Below, piece after piece: positions 8,187 through 18,225 of a stretch of DNA of 64,000 nucleotides. Under the pieces are notes generated by a model. It made no database searches. It was not told the origin of the DNA and saw nothing but the letters and a program-made list of their open reading frames with translations. This DNA is from Selenomonas sp. AE3005 (GTDB taxonomy: Bacteria; Bacillota; Negativicutes; Selenomonadales; Selenomonadaceae). Both the position numbers and the translations under genes were made by a program. The DNA lies in contig NZ_CAJODG010000036.1 of the NCBI RefSeq assembly GCF_905233635.1, forward strand, positions 5,055 to 69,054, written 5' to 3'. The stretch's first letter is position 1. Each line of letters starts with the position of its first letter.

Positions 8187-8819
8187 TTATTCTAACAAAG
8201 AATCACCGATAACGTCAAGTAAATCTGAACGCCCTTCATTTTTTAGGGAAGAATACGGCAAAACCGAGATTTCCTTAATGCCTAGCTTGCGTTTGATGGC
8301 CGCAATGTTCTTGGCCCGGGCGTTTTTGCCGATTTTGTCTGCCTTGGTGGCGATAATCAGCACGGGAATGTCATTGTCCACCAGCCAGTTGAACATGTCC
8401 ACATCAGAGGCCATGGGCTCATGACGAATATCAATCAGCTGACAGACAAAACGCAGGCGCGGTGAGGTCAAGAAGTATTCTTCAATAAATTTTGACCAGA
8501 TTTTGCGGTTTTCCTTGCCGGTTTTGGCATAGCCGTAGCCGGGCAGGTCCACGAGATAAAAGGCTTTGCGCTCCTCTACCTCAGCGATTTTAATGCCGAC
8601 TTCAAAGAAGTTAATCGTCTGCGTCTTGCCGGGCTGGGAGGAAACCCTGGCCAGATTATTGACACGTGTCAAAGAGTTTATCAAGGAGGACTTGCCTACG
8701 TTGGAACGGCCGATAAAAACGATTTCCGGCAGGTCTTCTTCGGGATACTGGTCCTTTCTGACAGCTGAGGCGATGTATTTGCCCTGGGTGATAATAACCC
8801 GTTCTTTGTCATTGCTCAT
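8187..8819 (-). CDS. ysxC: Ribosome biogenesis GTP-binding protein YsxC/EngB
   Basis: 210 residues from ATG 8819, chosen because AGGAGATGAG lies directly upstream; a longer in-frame start at 8849 is unlikely. GTPase motifs are clear: G1 GRSNVGKSS (about 37-45), G2 threonine in GKTQTINFF (about 65), G3 DLPGYG (about 90) and G4 TKADK (about 158). EngB acts in assembly of the 50S subunit. It closes the tig-clpP-clpX-lon-ysxC run, the same order as in Bacillus, and is separated from lon only by a hairpin. Confidence 0.95.
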   Translation of the reverse strand: MSNDKERVIITQGKYIASAVRKDQYPEEDLPEIVFIGRSNVGKSSLINSLTRVNNLARVSSQPGKTQTINFFEVGIKIAEVEERKAFYLVDLPGYGYAKTGKENRKIWSKFIEEYFLTSPRLRFVCQLIDIRHEPMASDVDMFNWLVDNDIPVLIIATKADKIGKNARAKNIAAIKRKLGIKEISVLPYSSLKNEGRSDLLDVIGDSLLE

Positions 8820-8835
8820 TTTCTCATCTCCTTGT

Positions 8836-8863
8836 AAAAGCCTTCCCAAACGGGAAGGCTTTT
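8836..8863 (-). terminator. Hairpin between lon and ysxC
   Basis: Perfect 12-bp stem AAAAGCCTTCCC / GGGAAGGCTTTT with loop AAAC. It probably attenuates rather than fully separates the two genes, because ysxC starts only 17 bases further on. Confidence 0.8.
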
Positions 8864-8868
8864 TATCA

Positions 8869-11172
8869 TCATAATAAAGCTGTCTTTAAAACTTCGTCCA
8901 TCGATTCTACAGGCACAAATTCGAGTTTTTCCCGGACAACTTCGGGAATATCTTCAATATCCTTCTCGTTGTCCTTGGGCAGAATGATGGTTTTCATGCC
9001 TTCGCGGTAAGCTGCGAGGACCTTTTCTTTCAGGCCGCCGATAGCCAGCACGTGGCCGCGCAGGGTGATTTCCCCGGTCATGGCTACATCGTTTCTGACC
9101 TTGCGCCCGGTCAAGGCGGAAATCATAGCCGTGGCCATGGTAATGCCGGCTGACGGGCCGTCCTTGGGAATAGCCCCTTCCGGCAGGTGAATATGAATAT
9201 CATCATTTTCGTAGAAATCTGCAGCCAGTTTCAGCTTATCAGAACGGCTGCGAATATAGGTAAGTCCGGCCTTGGCCGATTCCTGCATAACATCGCCCAC
9301 CTGTCCGGTGAGGATTAGTTTGCCCTTGCCTTTCAGCACCGTGACTTCTGTCGGCAGAATTGTGCCGCCAACTTCCGTCCAGGCCATGCCCGTGACTACA
9401 CCAACCTGCGGCTTTTTTGCAGCCTTGGTGTCATGGTATTTGGTCTTACCGAGAAAATCGATAAGATTTTTCCTGGTGACCTTTATGGGAGTTTCCTCCC
9501 CTTCTACAATTTTACGCGCAGCCTTGCGGCAGACCTTGCCGATAACGCGTTCCAATTCACGGACACCGGACTCTCTGGTGTAATCAGCGATGATTTTATT
9601 AAATACACCGGCACCAATCGTTATATCCTTGGCTTTTAAGCCGTTCTGTGTCCGCTGGCGGGCCAGCAGATAACGCTTGGCGATTTCCAGTTTTTCCACT
9701 TCGGTATAACTGGAAAGCTGGATTATCTCCATGCGGTCACGCAGGGGGCGCGGAATATTGCCTAAATTATTGGCCGTGACAATCCAAAAGACTTTTGACA
9801 AGTCAAATGGTATGTCAACAAAATGGTCGCTGAAGGTGGAGTTTTGCGCCGGGTCCAAGACTTCCAGCAGAGCTGCTGCCGGGTCGCCGCGATAGTCGCC
9901 AGCCAGTTTATCCACTTCGTCGAGCAGGAACACAGGATTTTTCTTACCCACCTTGCGAATACCATCGATAATGCGGCCGGGCATAGCGCCGACGTAAGTA
10001 CGGCGATGGCCGCGGATTTCCGCCTCATCACGAATACCGCCTAAGGAGGCCCGGACAAATTCCCGTCCCGTAGCTCTGGCTACAGACGCCGCCAGCGAGG
10101 TCTTGCCCACGCCGGGAGGACCGACAAGGCACAGAATCGGCGCACTGCGGTCTTTGGCGAGTTTATGGACAGCCAGATAGTCAAGAATTCTGTCTTTGAC
10201 TTTCACGAGTCCATAGTGGTCATCGTCCAGAATCTTTTTGGCAGCGGCAATATCAACATTGTCCACGGATTCATCATTCCAGGGAAGTTCGAGCAGGCAG
10301 TCCACATAGTTGCGGATAACACCGGTTTCCGCATGCATATTGTTCATGGTTTCCAAGCGGCTGAGCTCTTTTTCCACGGTCTTGCGGACTTCTTCAGGGT
10401 AGTTGCCCTCATGCAGTTTCTGCAGCAGTTCTTCGACTTCACCTTTGCCGTCTTTATAGCCGAGTTCCTGACGAATGGCCTTTATCTGCTCACGCAGGTA
10501 GTAATCCTTTTGGATTTTGTCCATCTGCTTGCGCACCTGCTTGCCGATTTTTGTTTCCATCTGCAGGATTTCCATTTCCCGGGAAAGTACGGCATAAAGT
10601 TTTTCGAGCCGCTCCTTCACGTCAATGGCGGCCAGTAGTTCCTGGCGTGTTTCCACCTTAAGATTCAAATGGCTGGCAATAAGGTCAGCCAGCCGGCCGG
10701 CATCATCGATAATAGCTACCGATACTAAAGTCTCCGGCGGAATCTTCTTGGACATGCGCACCCATTCTTCGAACTGATGTACGACAGCACGGTTCAGGGC
10801 CTCCATGTTCAGGGAGGTATCGATGTGGTCATGAAATTCTTCCACATCTACCGTATCAAAATTTTCCTGTTCATGATACTCGTGGATAAAGGCACGGTGT
10901 TTGCCTTCCACCAAAACTCTGACCAGGTCGCCGGGCAGCTTTATCACCTGCCGTACTTCGGCCACCGTGCCGACTTTATACAGGTCCTGCGGGGTAAACT
11001 CTTCCTTTTCCGCATCCATCTGCGTGGTAAGCATCACCTCGCGGTTTTCCACCATAGCCTCTTCAATAGCAGCCATGGAGCGGTCACGGGCGACGTCTAA
11101 ATGTATCATCATATAAGGGAATACTACCATGCCGCGCAGCGGCAATAATGGCAATGTTCGTGTTTCCGCCAT
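8869..11172 (-). CDS. lon: ATP-dependent Lon protease
   Basis: 767 residues, slightly under the usual 770-810. The N-terminal substrate domain starts [15 protein letters not shown]. The AAA+ module has Walker [10 protein letters not shown] (about 352-360), Walker [10 protein letters not shown] (about 417) and sensor/arginine-finger regions. The C-terminal protease domain carries the catalytic serine in [11 protein letters not shown] (about 670) and the catalytic lysine in [10 protein letters not shown] (about 713). It degrades misfolded and regulatory proteins in the cytosol. RBS GAGGAGG precedes ATG 11172. It lies between clpX and ysxC, each boundary marked by a hairpin. Confidence 0.97.
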   Translation of the reverse strand: MAETRTLPLLPLRGMVVFPYMMIHLDVARDRSMAAIEEAMVENREVMLTTQMDAEKEEFTPQDLYKVGTVAEVRQVIKLPGDLVRVLVEGKHRAFIHEYHEQENFDTVDVEEFHDHIDTSLNMEALNRAVVHQFEEWVRMSKKIPPETLVSVAIIDDAGRLADLIASHLNLKVETRQELLAAIDVKERLEKLYAVLSREMEILQMETKIGKQVRKQMDKIQKDYYLREQIKAIRQELGYKDGKGEVEELLQKLHEGNYPEEVRKTVEKELSRLETMNNMHAETGVIRNYVDCLLELPWNDESVDNVDIAAAKKILDDDHYGLVKVKDRILDYLAVHKLAKDRSAPILCLVGPPGVGKTSLAASVARATGREFVRASLGGIRDEAEIRGHRRTYVGAMPGRIIDGIRKVGKKNPVFLLDEVDKLAGDYRGDPAAALLEVLDPAQNSTFSDHFVDIPFDLSKVFWIVTANNLGNIPRPLRDRMEIIQLSSYTEVEKLEIAKRYLLARQRTQNGLKAKDITIGAGVFNKIIADYTRESGVRELERVIGKVCRKAARKIVEGEETPIKVTRKNLIDFLGKTKYHDTKAAKKPQVGVVTGMAWTEVGGTILPTEVTVLKGKGKLILTGQVGDVMQESAKAGLTYIRSRSDKLKLAADFYENDDIHIHLPEGAIPKDGPSAGITMATAMISALTGRKVRNDVAMTGEITLRGHVLAIGGLKEKVLAAYREGMKTIILPKDNEKDIEDIPEVVREKLEFVPVESMDEVLKTALL

Positions 11173-11206
11173 TTGGTTCCCTCCTCTTCTATCCTAAAAT
11201 ATTAAA

Positions 11207-11233
11207 CAAGGCGCTGCCCTCTGCAACGCCTTG
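11207..11233 (-). terminator. Hairpin after clpX
   Basis: Stem CAAGGCG / CGCCTTG with extra internal pairing, followed on the minus strand by TTTAATATT, 14 bases after the clpX stop. Confidence 0.65.
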
Positions 11234-11247
11234 CTTTGCGTCTACCC

Positions 11248-12519
11248 TCAGGCAGATGCCTCCCCACTGTCAGCCCTCTTTTTCTTTTCGATGGTGAGCA
11301 CAGGGTCTTTTTTATTATTTATCGTTTCTTTGGTTACATGACAAGCTGTAACACCTTCAATCGAGGGAATATCATACATAACATTACGCATGATACCTTC
11401 GATAATGGAACGCAGGCCGCGTGCACCGGTCTTGCGTTTCAGCGCCTCCCGGGCGATGAGTTTTAAGGCCTCATCTTCAAAGGAGAGCTTAACGCCATCA
11501 ATCTCGAGCAGTTTGGCATACTGTTTTACCAGTGCGTTCTTCGGCTTGGTGAGAATGCTGATAAGAGCATCTTCGTCCAAGGATTCCAAGGTTACAACTA
11601 CAGGCACACGGCCGATAAACTCGGGGATAAGCCCGTGTTTGAGCAAATCCTCCGGCAGAATCTTTTTCAGGGACTCGCCCACATTGCGTTTCTGCCGCTT
11701 GGACTTGATATCGGCACCAAAGCCCATCTGTTTTTTACCTAAACGGGCCTCAATGACCTTTTCGATACCGTCAAAGGCACCACCACAAATGAAGAGAATA
11801 TTGGTGGTATCAATCTGGATAAGCTCCTGATGCGGGTGCTTGCGTCCGCCCTGCGGCGGTACGGAGGCCACCGTGCCTTCGAGTATCTTCAGGAGTGCCT
11901 GCTGCACGCCTTCGCCGGAAACATCACGGGTAATCGACGGATTTTCCGATTTGCGGGCAATCTTATCGATTTCGTCGATGTAGACGATACCGCGTTCCGC
12001 CTTTTCCACGTCATAATCAGCAGCCTGAATGAGTTTTAAGAGGATATTTTCTACGTCCTCACCCACATAGCCGGCCTCTGTAAGTGCCGTGGCGTCGGCA
12101 ATGGCAAAGGGCACATTGAGAATTCTGGCCAAAGTCTGAGCCAGCAGGGTTTTACCACTGCCGGTTGGTCCCAGCATGAGGATATTTGACTTTTGCAGTT
12201 CCACATCTTCATTCTTGGCCAGTCCCATATTTATGCGCTTGTAATGATTGTAGACGGCAACGGAGAGGCTTTTTTTCGCGTCATCCTGACCGATAACATA
12301 CTGGTCAAGTATAGCCCGGATGTCCTTCGGTTTCGGGACGTCCTTCAGCTCTACCTCTGCTTCGTCACTGAACTCTTCTTCAATGATTTCATTGCACAGT
12401 TCAATACATTCATCACAGATATAGACGCCAGGGCCTGCTACCAGCTTGCGTACCTGTTCCTGGGTTTTACCACAGAAGGAGCATTTGAGCTGGCCTTTCT
12501 CATCCCCAAACTTCAACAT
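11248..12519 (-). CDS. clpX: ATP-dependent Clp protease ATP-binding subunit ClpX
   Basis: 423 residues from ATG 12519, preceded by GAGGGGTGATGTC; an in-frame ATG at 12534 lies on that RBS and is rejected. The N-terminal zinc domain has four cysteines (CSFCGK and CDECIELC). The AAA+ core shows Walker [13 protein letters not shown] (about 117), Walker [10 protein letters not shown] (about 184), the pore loop GYVGEDVE (about 152), the IGF-type ClpP-docking loop region (KKQMGFGAD, about 265) and the sensor-2 GARGLRSI (about 368). It unfolds substrates and feeds them to ClpP, encoded 11 bases upstream. Confidence 0.97.
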   Translation of the reverse strand: MLKFGDEKGQLKCSFCGKTQEQVRKLVAGPGVYICDECIELCNEIIEEEFSDEAEVELKDVPKPKDIRAILDQYVIGQDDAKKSLSVAVYNHYKRINMGLAKNEDVELQKSNILMLGPTGSGKTLLAQTLARILNVPFAIADATALTEAGYVGEDVENILLKLIQAADYDVEKAERGIVYIDEIDKIARKSENPSITRDVSGEGVQQALLKILEGTVASVPPQGGRKHPHQELIQIDTTNILFICGGAFDGIEKVIEARLGKKQMGFGADIKSKRQKRNVGESLKKILPEDLLKHGLIPEFIGRVPVVVTLESLDEDALISILTKPKNALVKQYAKLLEIDGVKLSFEDEALKLIAREALKRKTGARGLRSIIEGIMRNVMYDIPSIEGVTACHVTKETINNKKDPVLTIEKKKRADSGEASA

Positions 12520-12530
12520 GACATCACCCC

Positions 12531-13142
12531 TCAATCGTTTGCGTCAGATTTTTTCGTCCGTTTGGGACGGGTAATTACTTCATCCACAATACCATAGGCC
12601 TTGGCCTCCTGGGCAGTCATGAAATTATCACGTTCCGTATCAGTATTGATGGCATCTTTGTCTTTGCCGGTCGTGGCCACAAAGATATCATTGATGGTTT
12701 CGCGGATACGCTGAATTTCACGGGCCTGGATTTGAATATCCGTGGACTGGCCCTGTGCGCCGCCTAATGGCTGGTGAATCATAACACGGGCGTTAGGCAG
12801 GGCAAAACGCTTGCCTTTGGCACCAGCGGTGAGGAGCACTGCTCCCATGCTGGCAGCCTGACCGATACAAATCGTCGAAACGTCCGGCTTGATATACTGC
12901 ATGGTGTCATAGATAGCCAGACCGGCAGTAACAACACCGCCTGGGCTGTTGATGTAAAGATAAATGTCTTTATCCGGGTCCTCAGACTCCAGGAAAAGGA
13001 GCTGGGCTACAACAACATTAGCCACGCTATCATCAATCGGACCGCCGAGGAAGATAATTCTGTCCTTCAGCAGACGGGAATATATATCATAAGCCCGTTC
13101 GCCACGGTTAGATTGTTCAACGACCATTGGTACATAACTCAT
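12531..13142 (-). CDS. clpP: ATP-dependent Clp protease proteolytic subunit ClpP
   Basis: 203 residues, the normal length. The catalytic serine is in [14 protein letters not shown] (about residue 98) and the histidine in [10 protein letters not shown] (about 123); the aspartate is near 172 in [10 protein letters not shown]. The N-terminal [35 protein letters not shown] region (about 3-33) is characteristic. It forms the 14-subunit peptidase chamber used by ClpX. It follows trigger factor by 27 bases and precedes clpX by 11, so the three are co-transcribed. Confidence 0.97.
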   Translation of the reverse strand: MSYVPMVVEQSNRGERAYDIYSRLLKDRIIFLGGPIDDSVANVVVAQLLFLESEDPDKDIYLYINSPGGVVTAGLAIYDTMQYIKPDVSTICIGQAASMGAVLLTAGAKGKRFALPNARVMIHQPLGGAQGQSTDIQIQAREIQRIRETINDIFVATTGKDKDAINTDTERDNFMTAQEAKAYGIVDEVITRPKRTKKSDAND

Positions 13143-13169
13143 TGGAATACCCCCATACGCAGGGAATTA

Positions 13170-14456
13170 TTAGGCAATGTTGTCAATGATGAACTGTGCC
13201 GTCTTCTTGCGGAGTACGGTAGCAGCCAAATCGCCAACGCGACCCTGCTCTTTAATGATTTTCTGAATCTGTACCGGCGTAGCACCATAAGCGGCAGCCA
13301 TGCCAGCAACTTCAGCGTCAAGGTCTTTTGCCTCAACTTTGATATTTTCGGCCTTAGCTACTTCTTCCAGCATCAGGTCGGTCTTAACGTTCTTTTCAGC
13401 CGTTTCACGGTAATCTTCGCGAATCTTGTTGAGGTCAGTGCCGGCATACTGCAGGTACGTCTCAAGATTCATGCCCTGCTGCTCAAGGCGCATAGCCATT
13501 TCCTGAATCATAGCGTTTACACGGTTGTCAATCATCACAGCCGGGATGTCAACCGTGATGTTGTTCGTAGCCTGTTCGATAGCCTCAGTGCGCTGCGTAT
13601 TTTCAGCCTGGCGCTGAGCATTTTCTTCCAGGTTCTTGCGAACATCAGCACGGAGTTCAGCAATCGTTTCAAACTTGCTGACTTTCTTAGCCAGTTCATC
13701 ATCGATAGCCGGCAGTTCCTTCTGCTTGATGCTGCGGATAGTGCACTTGAACATAGCATCTTTGCCAGCCAGTTCCTTAGAATGATATTCTTCCGGGAAC
13801 TTCACGTTAACTTCTTTTTCTTCGCCAATCTTAGCGCCGATGAGCTGATCTTCAAAGCCCGGGATAAAGCTGCCGGAACCAATCTGCAGCGGGTAATCCT
13901 GGCCCTTGCCGCCTTCGAATGCCTCGCCATTTACAAAACCTTCAAAGTCCAGCGTCGTGAAGTCGCCGTCTTTAACAGCGGAACCTTCCGGAGCGTCTAC
14001 CATCTTGCCCTGACGGTCCTGGAAAGTCTTAATCTGCTTTTCCACATCTTCGTCAGTTACTTCAGCGACCTTCTTTTCAACTTTCAGGCCTTTGTATTCG
14101 CCCAGGGTAACTTCCGGACGCGGAGTAACCGTAGCCTTGAACACGAGATCCTTGCCTTCTTCGAGGGTAACGATGTCGATGTCCGGACGGGTTACCGGGT
14201 CAATCTTCTGTTCTTCCAGAGCATCAGCGAATGCCTTGGGAGCAACGATGTCGAATGCTTCCTGCATGATAGCTTCCATGCCTACATTGCGCTCAATGAT
14301 TTTGCGCGGAGCTTTGCCCTTGCGGAATCCGGGAATATTTACACGGTTGCCGAGACGCTTTACAGCCTTCTCAGTTGCCTTGGAAACCTCTGCTGCTTCA
14401 ACCTCAATAGTCAGAGTAACCTGCTGGTTTTCACCATTTTCTACAGTAACTTTCAT
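13170..14456 (-). CDS. tig: Trigger factor (ribosome-associated chaperone/PPIase)
   Basis: 428 residues. The N-terminal ribosome-binding domain has the signature GFRKGKAPRKIIE (about 44-56, the GFRxGxxP motif that contacts L23). The FKBP-like PPIase domain spans about 150-245 (VKDGDFTTLDFEGFVNG, FIPGFEDQLIGAKIGEE, VKFPEEYHSKELAGKDAMF). The rest is the C-terminal helical cradle. RBS GGAGGTCATCCC precedes ATG 14456. It binds nascent chains at the ribosome exit tunnel and heads the tig-clpP-clpX-lon-ysxC protein-quality cluster. Confidence 0.97.
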   Translation of the reverse strand: MKVTVENGENQQVTLTIEVEAAEVSKATEKAVKRLGNRVNIPGFRKGKAPRKIIERNVGMEAIMQEAFDIVAPKAFADALEEQKIDPVTRPDIDIVTLEEGKDLVFKATVTPRPEVTLGEYKGLKVEKKVAEVTDEDVEKQIKTFQDRQGKMVDAPEGSAVKDGDFTTLDFEGFVNGEAFEGGKGQDYPLQIGSGSFIPGFEDQLIGAKIGEEKEVNVKFPEEYHSKELAGKDAMFKCTIRSIKQKELPAIDDELAKKVSKFETIAELRADVRKNLEENAQRQAENTQRTEAIEQATNNITVDIPAVMIDNRVNAMIQEMAMRLEQQGMNLETYLQYAGTDLNKIREDYRETAEKNVKTDLMLEEVAKAENIKVEAKDLDAEVAGMAAAYGATPVQIQKIIKEQGRVGDLAATVLRKKTAQFIIDNIA

Positions 14457-14554
14457 TGTCTGGGATGACCTCCTGTATTATCTAAATCATGCGCAGGCAT
14501 ACGTTCGCCAGCCTGCTGCCGACAATATGCCATACTTTTCATATCATAACACAA

Positions 14555-14585
14555 GACGCGCAAAAAAACAAGTTTTTTGCGCGTC
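14555..14585 (-). terminator. Terminator between the GerMN lipoprotein gene and tig
   Basis: GACGCGCAAAAAA paired with TTTTTTGCGCGTC, 13-bp stem, 18 bases after the GerMN gene's stop. The tig promoter must lie between this point and 14460. Confidence 0.8.
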
Positions 14586-14602
14586 CTTAAACCCGTTTAG
14601 TA

Positions 14603-15196
14603 TTATTTTTTGATAAGATTCGTCATTCGCTCAACCGGTTTGGTCAGGTCAAAATGACCAGCCAGGGAATCAATCTTTTTCCCTTCCACGAGAATCTGGA
14701 TTTTTTTGATTTCACTAAACTCCGTCAGGGTGTTGACGAGGGAACCTACCAGCATTTCTTCACCGGTGGAACCGCCAATGAACTTCTTGACCAGATTTTC
14801 GTCAAAATCTACATAAGCTGTATCGTCTTTAACCTTGACGCTCTTAATTTTAGCCTGCTTGGGTACAATAGTTGCCAGACCTTTTTCCTTGGTGCCGGAC
14901 ATCAAGGCCTTGAGGGCGGCGGTATACTTATCATCATTGCCCAGTTTAACGGTTTTCTTTACGGCCACCAGTTTCATGCCCTGTTCATCAGGATAGTACA
15001 CATTGATGGTCAGTTTGCCGTTAGTCTGTGTCTTTTCCGCCTCCGGCGTAACCGTCTGCGGCGAACTGCCCTTTTCCGCTGTAATGGCGGATTTGCTGCT
15101 TACATCGCCAGCATTATTCTGTTTATTGTCACAGCCGGGGACGCATAGCAGGATAAGTGCCAACATTGCCAGCAGCATGTAACGCATTTTTTTCAT
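14603..15196 (-). CDS. GerMN-domain lipoprotein
   Basis: 197 residues. A lipoprotein signal (MKKMRYMLLAMLALILLCVPGC) puts the lipidated Cys at about residue 22. A low-complexity linker (to about 65) is followed by one GerMN domain (about 66-190) with LTINVYYPDEQG, the central KALMSGTK and VKVKDDTAYVDFDENLVKKF. In spore-formers GerM supports cortex and germination; here it is more likely an envelope-attached protein. Start has RBS AGGGAGATG. It is 19 bases after the amidase gene, so the two may work together on peptidoglycan. Confidence 0.85.
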   Translation of the reverse strand: MKKMRYMLLAMLALILLCVPGCDNKQNNAGDVSSKSAITAEKGSSPQTVTPEAEKTQTNGKLTINVYYPDEQGMKLVAVKKTVKLGNDDKYTAALKALMSGTKEKGLATIVPKQAKIKSVKVKDDTAYVDFDENLVKKFIGGSTGEEMLVGSLVNTLTEFSEIKKIQILVEGKKIDSLAGHFDLTKPVERMTNLIKK

Positions 15197-15215
15197 CTAA
15201 TCATCTCCCTATAAA

Positions 15216-16262
15216 TCAGCCGCGGAAATAACGGGCAATGCCCTGCACAATGGCTTTGGCCAGCTTATTCTGATAAGCATCGCTGTTCAGCAATTTTTCC
15301 TCACGCGGGTTAGTTATAAACGCCAGTTCCACCAGGGAGGCCGGCATGCTGGTATGACGCAGTACATAGTAGTTAGCGGTTTTCACGCCACGGTTGAACA
15401 GGCCGCCCGCTTTGGCCAGCTCGTCATTTAAATATGCTGCCAGCTTTTGACCCCGGCCAGAACCTGCGGCATAATATGTTTCCATGCCATGAGCCGACGG
15501 ATTGGAAAAAGCATTACAATGAATCGATAAGAACAAGGCCGTCTGCGGAACGCGGTTAGCAACATCACAACGCGCCTGCAGCTCCTGCCTGTCCGTAGCA
15601 TTGACGCCATAAACATCCACATCCGTCGTGCGCGTCATGATTACTTTGGCTCCGGCCTTCGTCAAGAGATTCTGGACTTTCCTGGACACCGCCAGGGAAA
15701 CACTCTTTTCTTTTACACCTGTAGGCCCTACAGCACCGCTGTCGCTGCCGCCATGTCCCGGGTCAACGACAATGGTTTTGCCATTAATTCCTGGCGCATT
15801 GATATCGCCGCCTTCACCTGGTTCCAGCACGTCAATGACTATACGGAACGGTTTATTGCTGCGCCGTTCGGCTGGCAGCGTGCTAAGACGATAATTATCG
15901 CTGTTTACCTCATTGACAAAATCTATGCTGACACGCAGATTATCGCCCTGTTTTTCCAGATTAACCTTTTTCGCTAAATTGCCTTTTAAAGCAATATTGT
16001 CTTTCAGCTTGCCCTGACGGGTATTTTTCATGTCAATAATCAGCTGCCGGCGCAAAAAAGTCATTTCCGTGACTTTATAGTCAGGATTTTCCTCTGTCAT
16101 ACCTATTTCGATACGCAGAGCTTTACGTCCTTCAACTTCTACATTACTTGTTTGAAAATAATTTAATTCATTTTGACCGGCTGCCTCTGCTTTGAAGGGC
16201 AGCATCATCAATACAACTGCTAAAACGCCCACCAAACTTGCCCAGCGGAATACGTTATTCAT
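15216..16262 (-). CDS. Exported N-acetylmuramoyl-L-alanine amidase with AMIN domain
   Basis: 348 residues from ATG 16262, chosen because AAGGAGGCAGAC precedes it. A Sec signal peptide (WASLVGVLAVVLMMLPFKAEA) ends near residue 26. An AMIN domain (about 30-145) precedes an Amidase_3 catalytic domain (about 165-345). Zinc ligands and catalytic residues are visible in IVVDPGHGGSDSGAVG (His), the Glu-containing RQELQARC region, SIHCNAFSN (His) and VELAFITNPREE (Glu). It cleaves the amide between MurNAc and the stem peptide, typically at division sites. Downstream neighbours are GerMN and tig; upstream is the DUF3006 gene, 13 bases away. Confidence 0.92.
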   Translation of the reverse strand: MNNVFRWASLVGVLAVVLMMLPFKAEAAGQNELNYFQTSNVEVEGRKALRIEIGMTEENPDYKVTEMTFLRRQLIIDMKNTRQGKLKDNIALKGNLAKKVNLEKQGDNLRVSIDFVNEVNSDNYRLSTLPAERRSNKPFRIVIDVLEPGEGGDINAPGINGKTIVVDPGHGGSDSGAVGPTGVKEKSVSLAVSRKVQNLLTKAGAKVIMTRTTDVDVYGVNATDRQELQARCDVANRVPQTALFLSIHCNAFSNPSAHGMETYYAAGSGRGQKLAAYLNDELAKAGGLFNRGVKTANYYVLRHTSMPASLVELAFITNPREEKLLNSDAYQNKLAKAIVQGIARYFRG

Positions 16263-16275
16263 TAAGTCTGCCTCC

Positions 16276-16476
16276 TTACTCCCCGAGGAGTTCCAATGCC
16301 TCTTGGGCCGCTTTTTCGTTGGCCTCTTCATCCAGGGCTATATCTATTTTGATATAGTCCCCCTCACCTGCCTCAGCAGGGAGATATTCACGGGGGAAAT
16401 TGACTTTTTTCATCTCGTCCCCCAGCAACAGTACCGCCAAGCTGCCCTCATAGCGGTCAATATAAGCGGAAATCAT
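16276..16476 (-). CDS. DUF3006-family small protein
   Basis: 66 residues beginning ISAYIDRYEGSLAVLLLGDE and continuing with the F/YLPxxAxEGDYIKI pattern of the DUF3006 family. This all-beta-like small family is repeatedly found beside MBL-fold ComEC-like hydrolases, as here, where it overlaps the end of the MBL gene by 4 bases. The function is not known. The coupled reading frames suggest it acts with the MBL protein, although it has no signal peptide and the MBL partner is exported. Confidence 0.8.
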   Translation of the reverse strand: MISAYIDRYEGSLAVLLLGDEMKKVNFPREYLPAEAGEGDYIKIDIALDEEANEKAAQEALELLGE

Positions 16477-17411
16477 TGTGCGTCCCCTCTTTCCGGCTTG
16501 ATTTTATAGCTTTTACCATCGGAGGTTACCACGATGGTACCATTTAGGTCTGTTTCGTAAATTTTCAGTTTCAATGACTGATATTTTTTCATGGTCTGCT
16601 TATGCGGATGACCATAGTCATTGCCGGCACCGCAGGAAATCAGAACACCTTCCGGCTGTACGGCCCGTAAGAACGCTGCCGAGGAAGATGTCTTGCTGCC
16701 ATGGTGCCCGGCTTTTAACAGCGTACTGCGCAAATCACCGGCAAAATTATCGACCATGACTTTTTCCGCCTGCTGTTCAGCATCACCAGTAAACATCATG
16801 GAGAAATTACCAAAAATCAGCTTGCCAACCACCGACTCATTGTTCGGGTCATGATTATCCGTGCTCTTACTGCCTTTTTCCACAACCTCTTTAGGCGGTG
16901 ACAGCACCTTAAAGCTCACGCCGCCGCCAAAGTTAAGAACCTCTCCGGCTGTCAGGGCATGACGGGGAATGTTCCTCTGCTTGATAATCTTCATATAACG
17001 AAGATATATCTTGGACTTGGACGGCATGCCATTGTCATAAACTTCGCCGACTTCGTAATCTTTGAGGACTACACCTTCCACACCGCCAATATGGTCAGCA
17101 TGCGGATGCGTCAGAATAAGTTTATCAATGCGTTTAACCTTCGCTTTTTCCAGCTCTGCCCGCAGTTTTTCCTGTTCGTCCAAATCACTGGTGTCGATAA
17201 GCACCGTCTGTTCCGCGGTTTTGATGAGAATTGCGTCTCCCTGCCCCACGTTCAGCATGGTTACGGTAAGCTCATTGTTTTTGTCAACGCTGGCGGCTTT
17301 TTCTTCGTTCTGCGCTGCCGGCTGGTTTGCCGCGTTTGGCGCGCCACAGCCCGTCAGCAGACTGGTAATTAGTAATACCAGCCCCAGAATCATACCTAAT
17401 TTATTTCGCAT
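16473..17411 (-). CDS. MBL-fold hydrolase lipoprotein (ComEC/Rec2 C-terminal-like)
   Basis: 312 residues. A lipobox at LLTGC (Cys about 22) predicts lipidation. The metallo-beta-lactamase domain (about 45-305) has LNVGQGDAILIKT, the metal-binding LTHPHADHIGG (about 100-110), FTGDAEQQAE (about 207) and AGHHGSKTSSS (about 232). This is the stand-alone ComEC/Rec2 nuclease-domain subfamily, anchored here by lipid instead of the competence channel. It may process DNA or phosphodiesters outside the inner membrane. It is followed by the DUF3006 gene with a 4-base overlap. Confidence 0.88.
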   Translation of the reverse strand: MRNKLGMILGLVLLITSLLTGCGAPNAANQPAAQNEEKAASVDKNNELTVTMLNVGQGDAILIKTAEQTVLIDTSDLDEQEKLRAELEKAKVKRIDKLILTHPHADHIGGVEGVVLKDYEVGEVYDNGMPSKSKIYLRYMKIIKQRNIPRHALTAGEVLNFGGGVSFKVLSPPKEVVEKGSKSTDNHDPNNESVVGKLIFGNFSMMFTGDAEQQAEKVMVDNFAGDLRSTLLKAGHHGSKTSSSAAFLRAVQPEGVLISCGAGNDYGHPHKQTMKKYQSLKLKIYETDLNGTIVVTSDGKSYKIKPERGDAQ

Positions 17412-17419
17412 AATTCACC

Positions 17420-18223
17420 TCATAGCCTTTTCAGAATGTAACGGTAAATTCCTTCGGCCACGCCGTCCTCGTCCACCGTCGGCAGAACATGTTCAGCCAA
17501 AGCCTTTAACTCCGGCCCGGCATTGCCCATCACCAGAGCGTGTCCTACCGTCCCCATCATTTCCAAATCGTTAAGACCGTCCCCAAAGGCATAACTGTTT
17601 TCTATGGGGATATTCATATACTCTAAAGCCCGTTGTATGCCGGTAGCTTTGGAAATGTCGGCCGCATATAATTCCATATATTTCAGCAGCGTCGGGTCAA
17701 TGAGTCCTGTTACGCCCGGCCAGGACAACAGCTTGTCAAATAAGCCGTCAGCGCCCGGTGTATCACAGAGAAACTCCAGCTTGCCGGCTTTGACATCTGA
17801 CAGATCAAACTGCCGCACGAATTTCTCCACATCAATATCTATATTGCGATAAACATTTTCCAGCCCCTTAAACTCTTCACGCAAGTAGACATAAGGATGA
17901 CTTTCCAAAATGTACTCAACGCCCTTGGACTCGGCCAGGCTCACCATATCCCGGACTGTTTCTGCCGGCATGTCCTGACGGAAAATCACTTCCCCATCCA
18001 GAATGACCACGGCGCCGTTCATGATGACAAAACCGTCAAAAAGTCCTGATTCCGTAAGTTCAGTGTCCAAGTAAGCCCAGGGACGGCCGCTGGCAATGAA
18101 AGTATGATGCCCGGCTGCCCGCAATTCCTGAATTGCTCTTTTTACCGGCAGTGTTATTTTGGTGTGGTGCTTACGAATGTTGATTAGCGTACCATCGATA
18201 TCAAAAAAAATAGCCTTCTTCAT
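17420..18223 (-). CDS. Cof-type HAD-superfamily phosphatase
   Basis: 267 residues from ATG 18223 (GAAAGGATAACA upstream). HAD motifs: I AIFFDIDGTLI (about 4-14), II HTFIASGRPW (about 44), III lysine near 190, IV AFGDGLNDLEMMGTVGHALVMGNA (about 213-236). The C2B cap domain in the middle places it in the Cof family, which dephosphorylates phospho-sugars or flavin/pyridoxal phosphates in the cytosol. It follows the small membrane-protein gene by 2 bases. The substrate is unknown. Confidence 0.88.
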   Translation of the reverse strand: MKKAIFFDIDGTLINIRKHHTKITLPVKRAIQELRAAGHHTFIASGRPWAYLDTELTESGLFDGFVIMNGAVVILDGEVIFRQDMPAETVRDMVSLAESKGVEYILESHPYVYLREEFKGLENVYRNIDIDVEKFVRQFDLSDVKAGKLEFLCDTPGADGLFDKLLSWPGVTGLIDPTLLKYMELYAADISKATGIQRALEYMNIPIENSYAFGDGLNDLEMMGTVGHALVMGNAGPELKALAEHVLPTVDEDGVAEGIYRYILKRL

Positions 18224-18225
18224 TG

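Noticed and set aside
12774..14468. 564-codon open frame on the plus strand over tig and clpP
   Set aside because: It is antisense to two highly conserved genes, has no RBS or recognisable motif, and arises from codon bias of the minus-strand genes.
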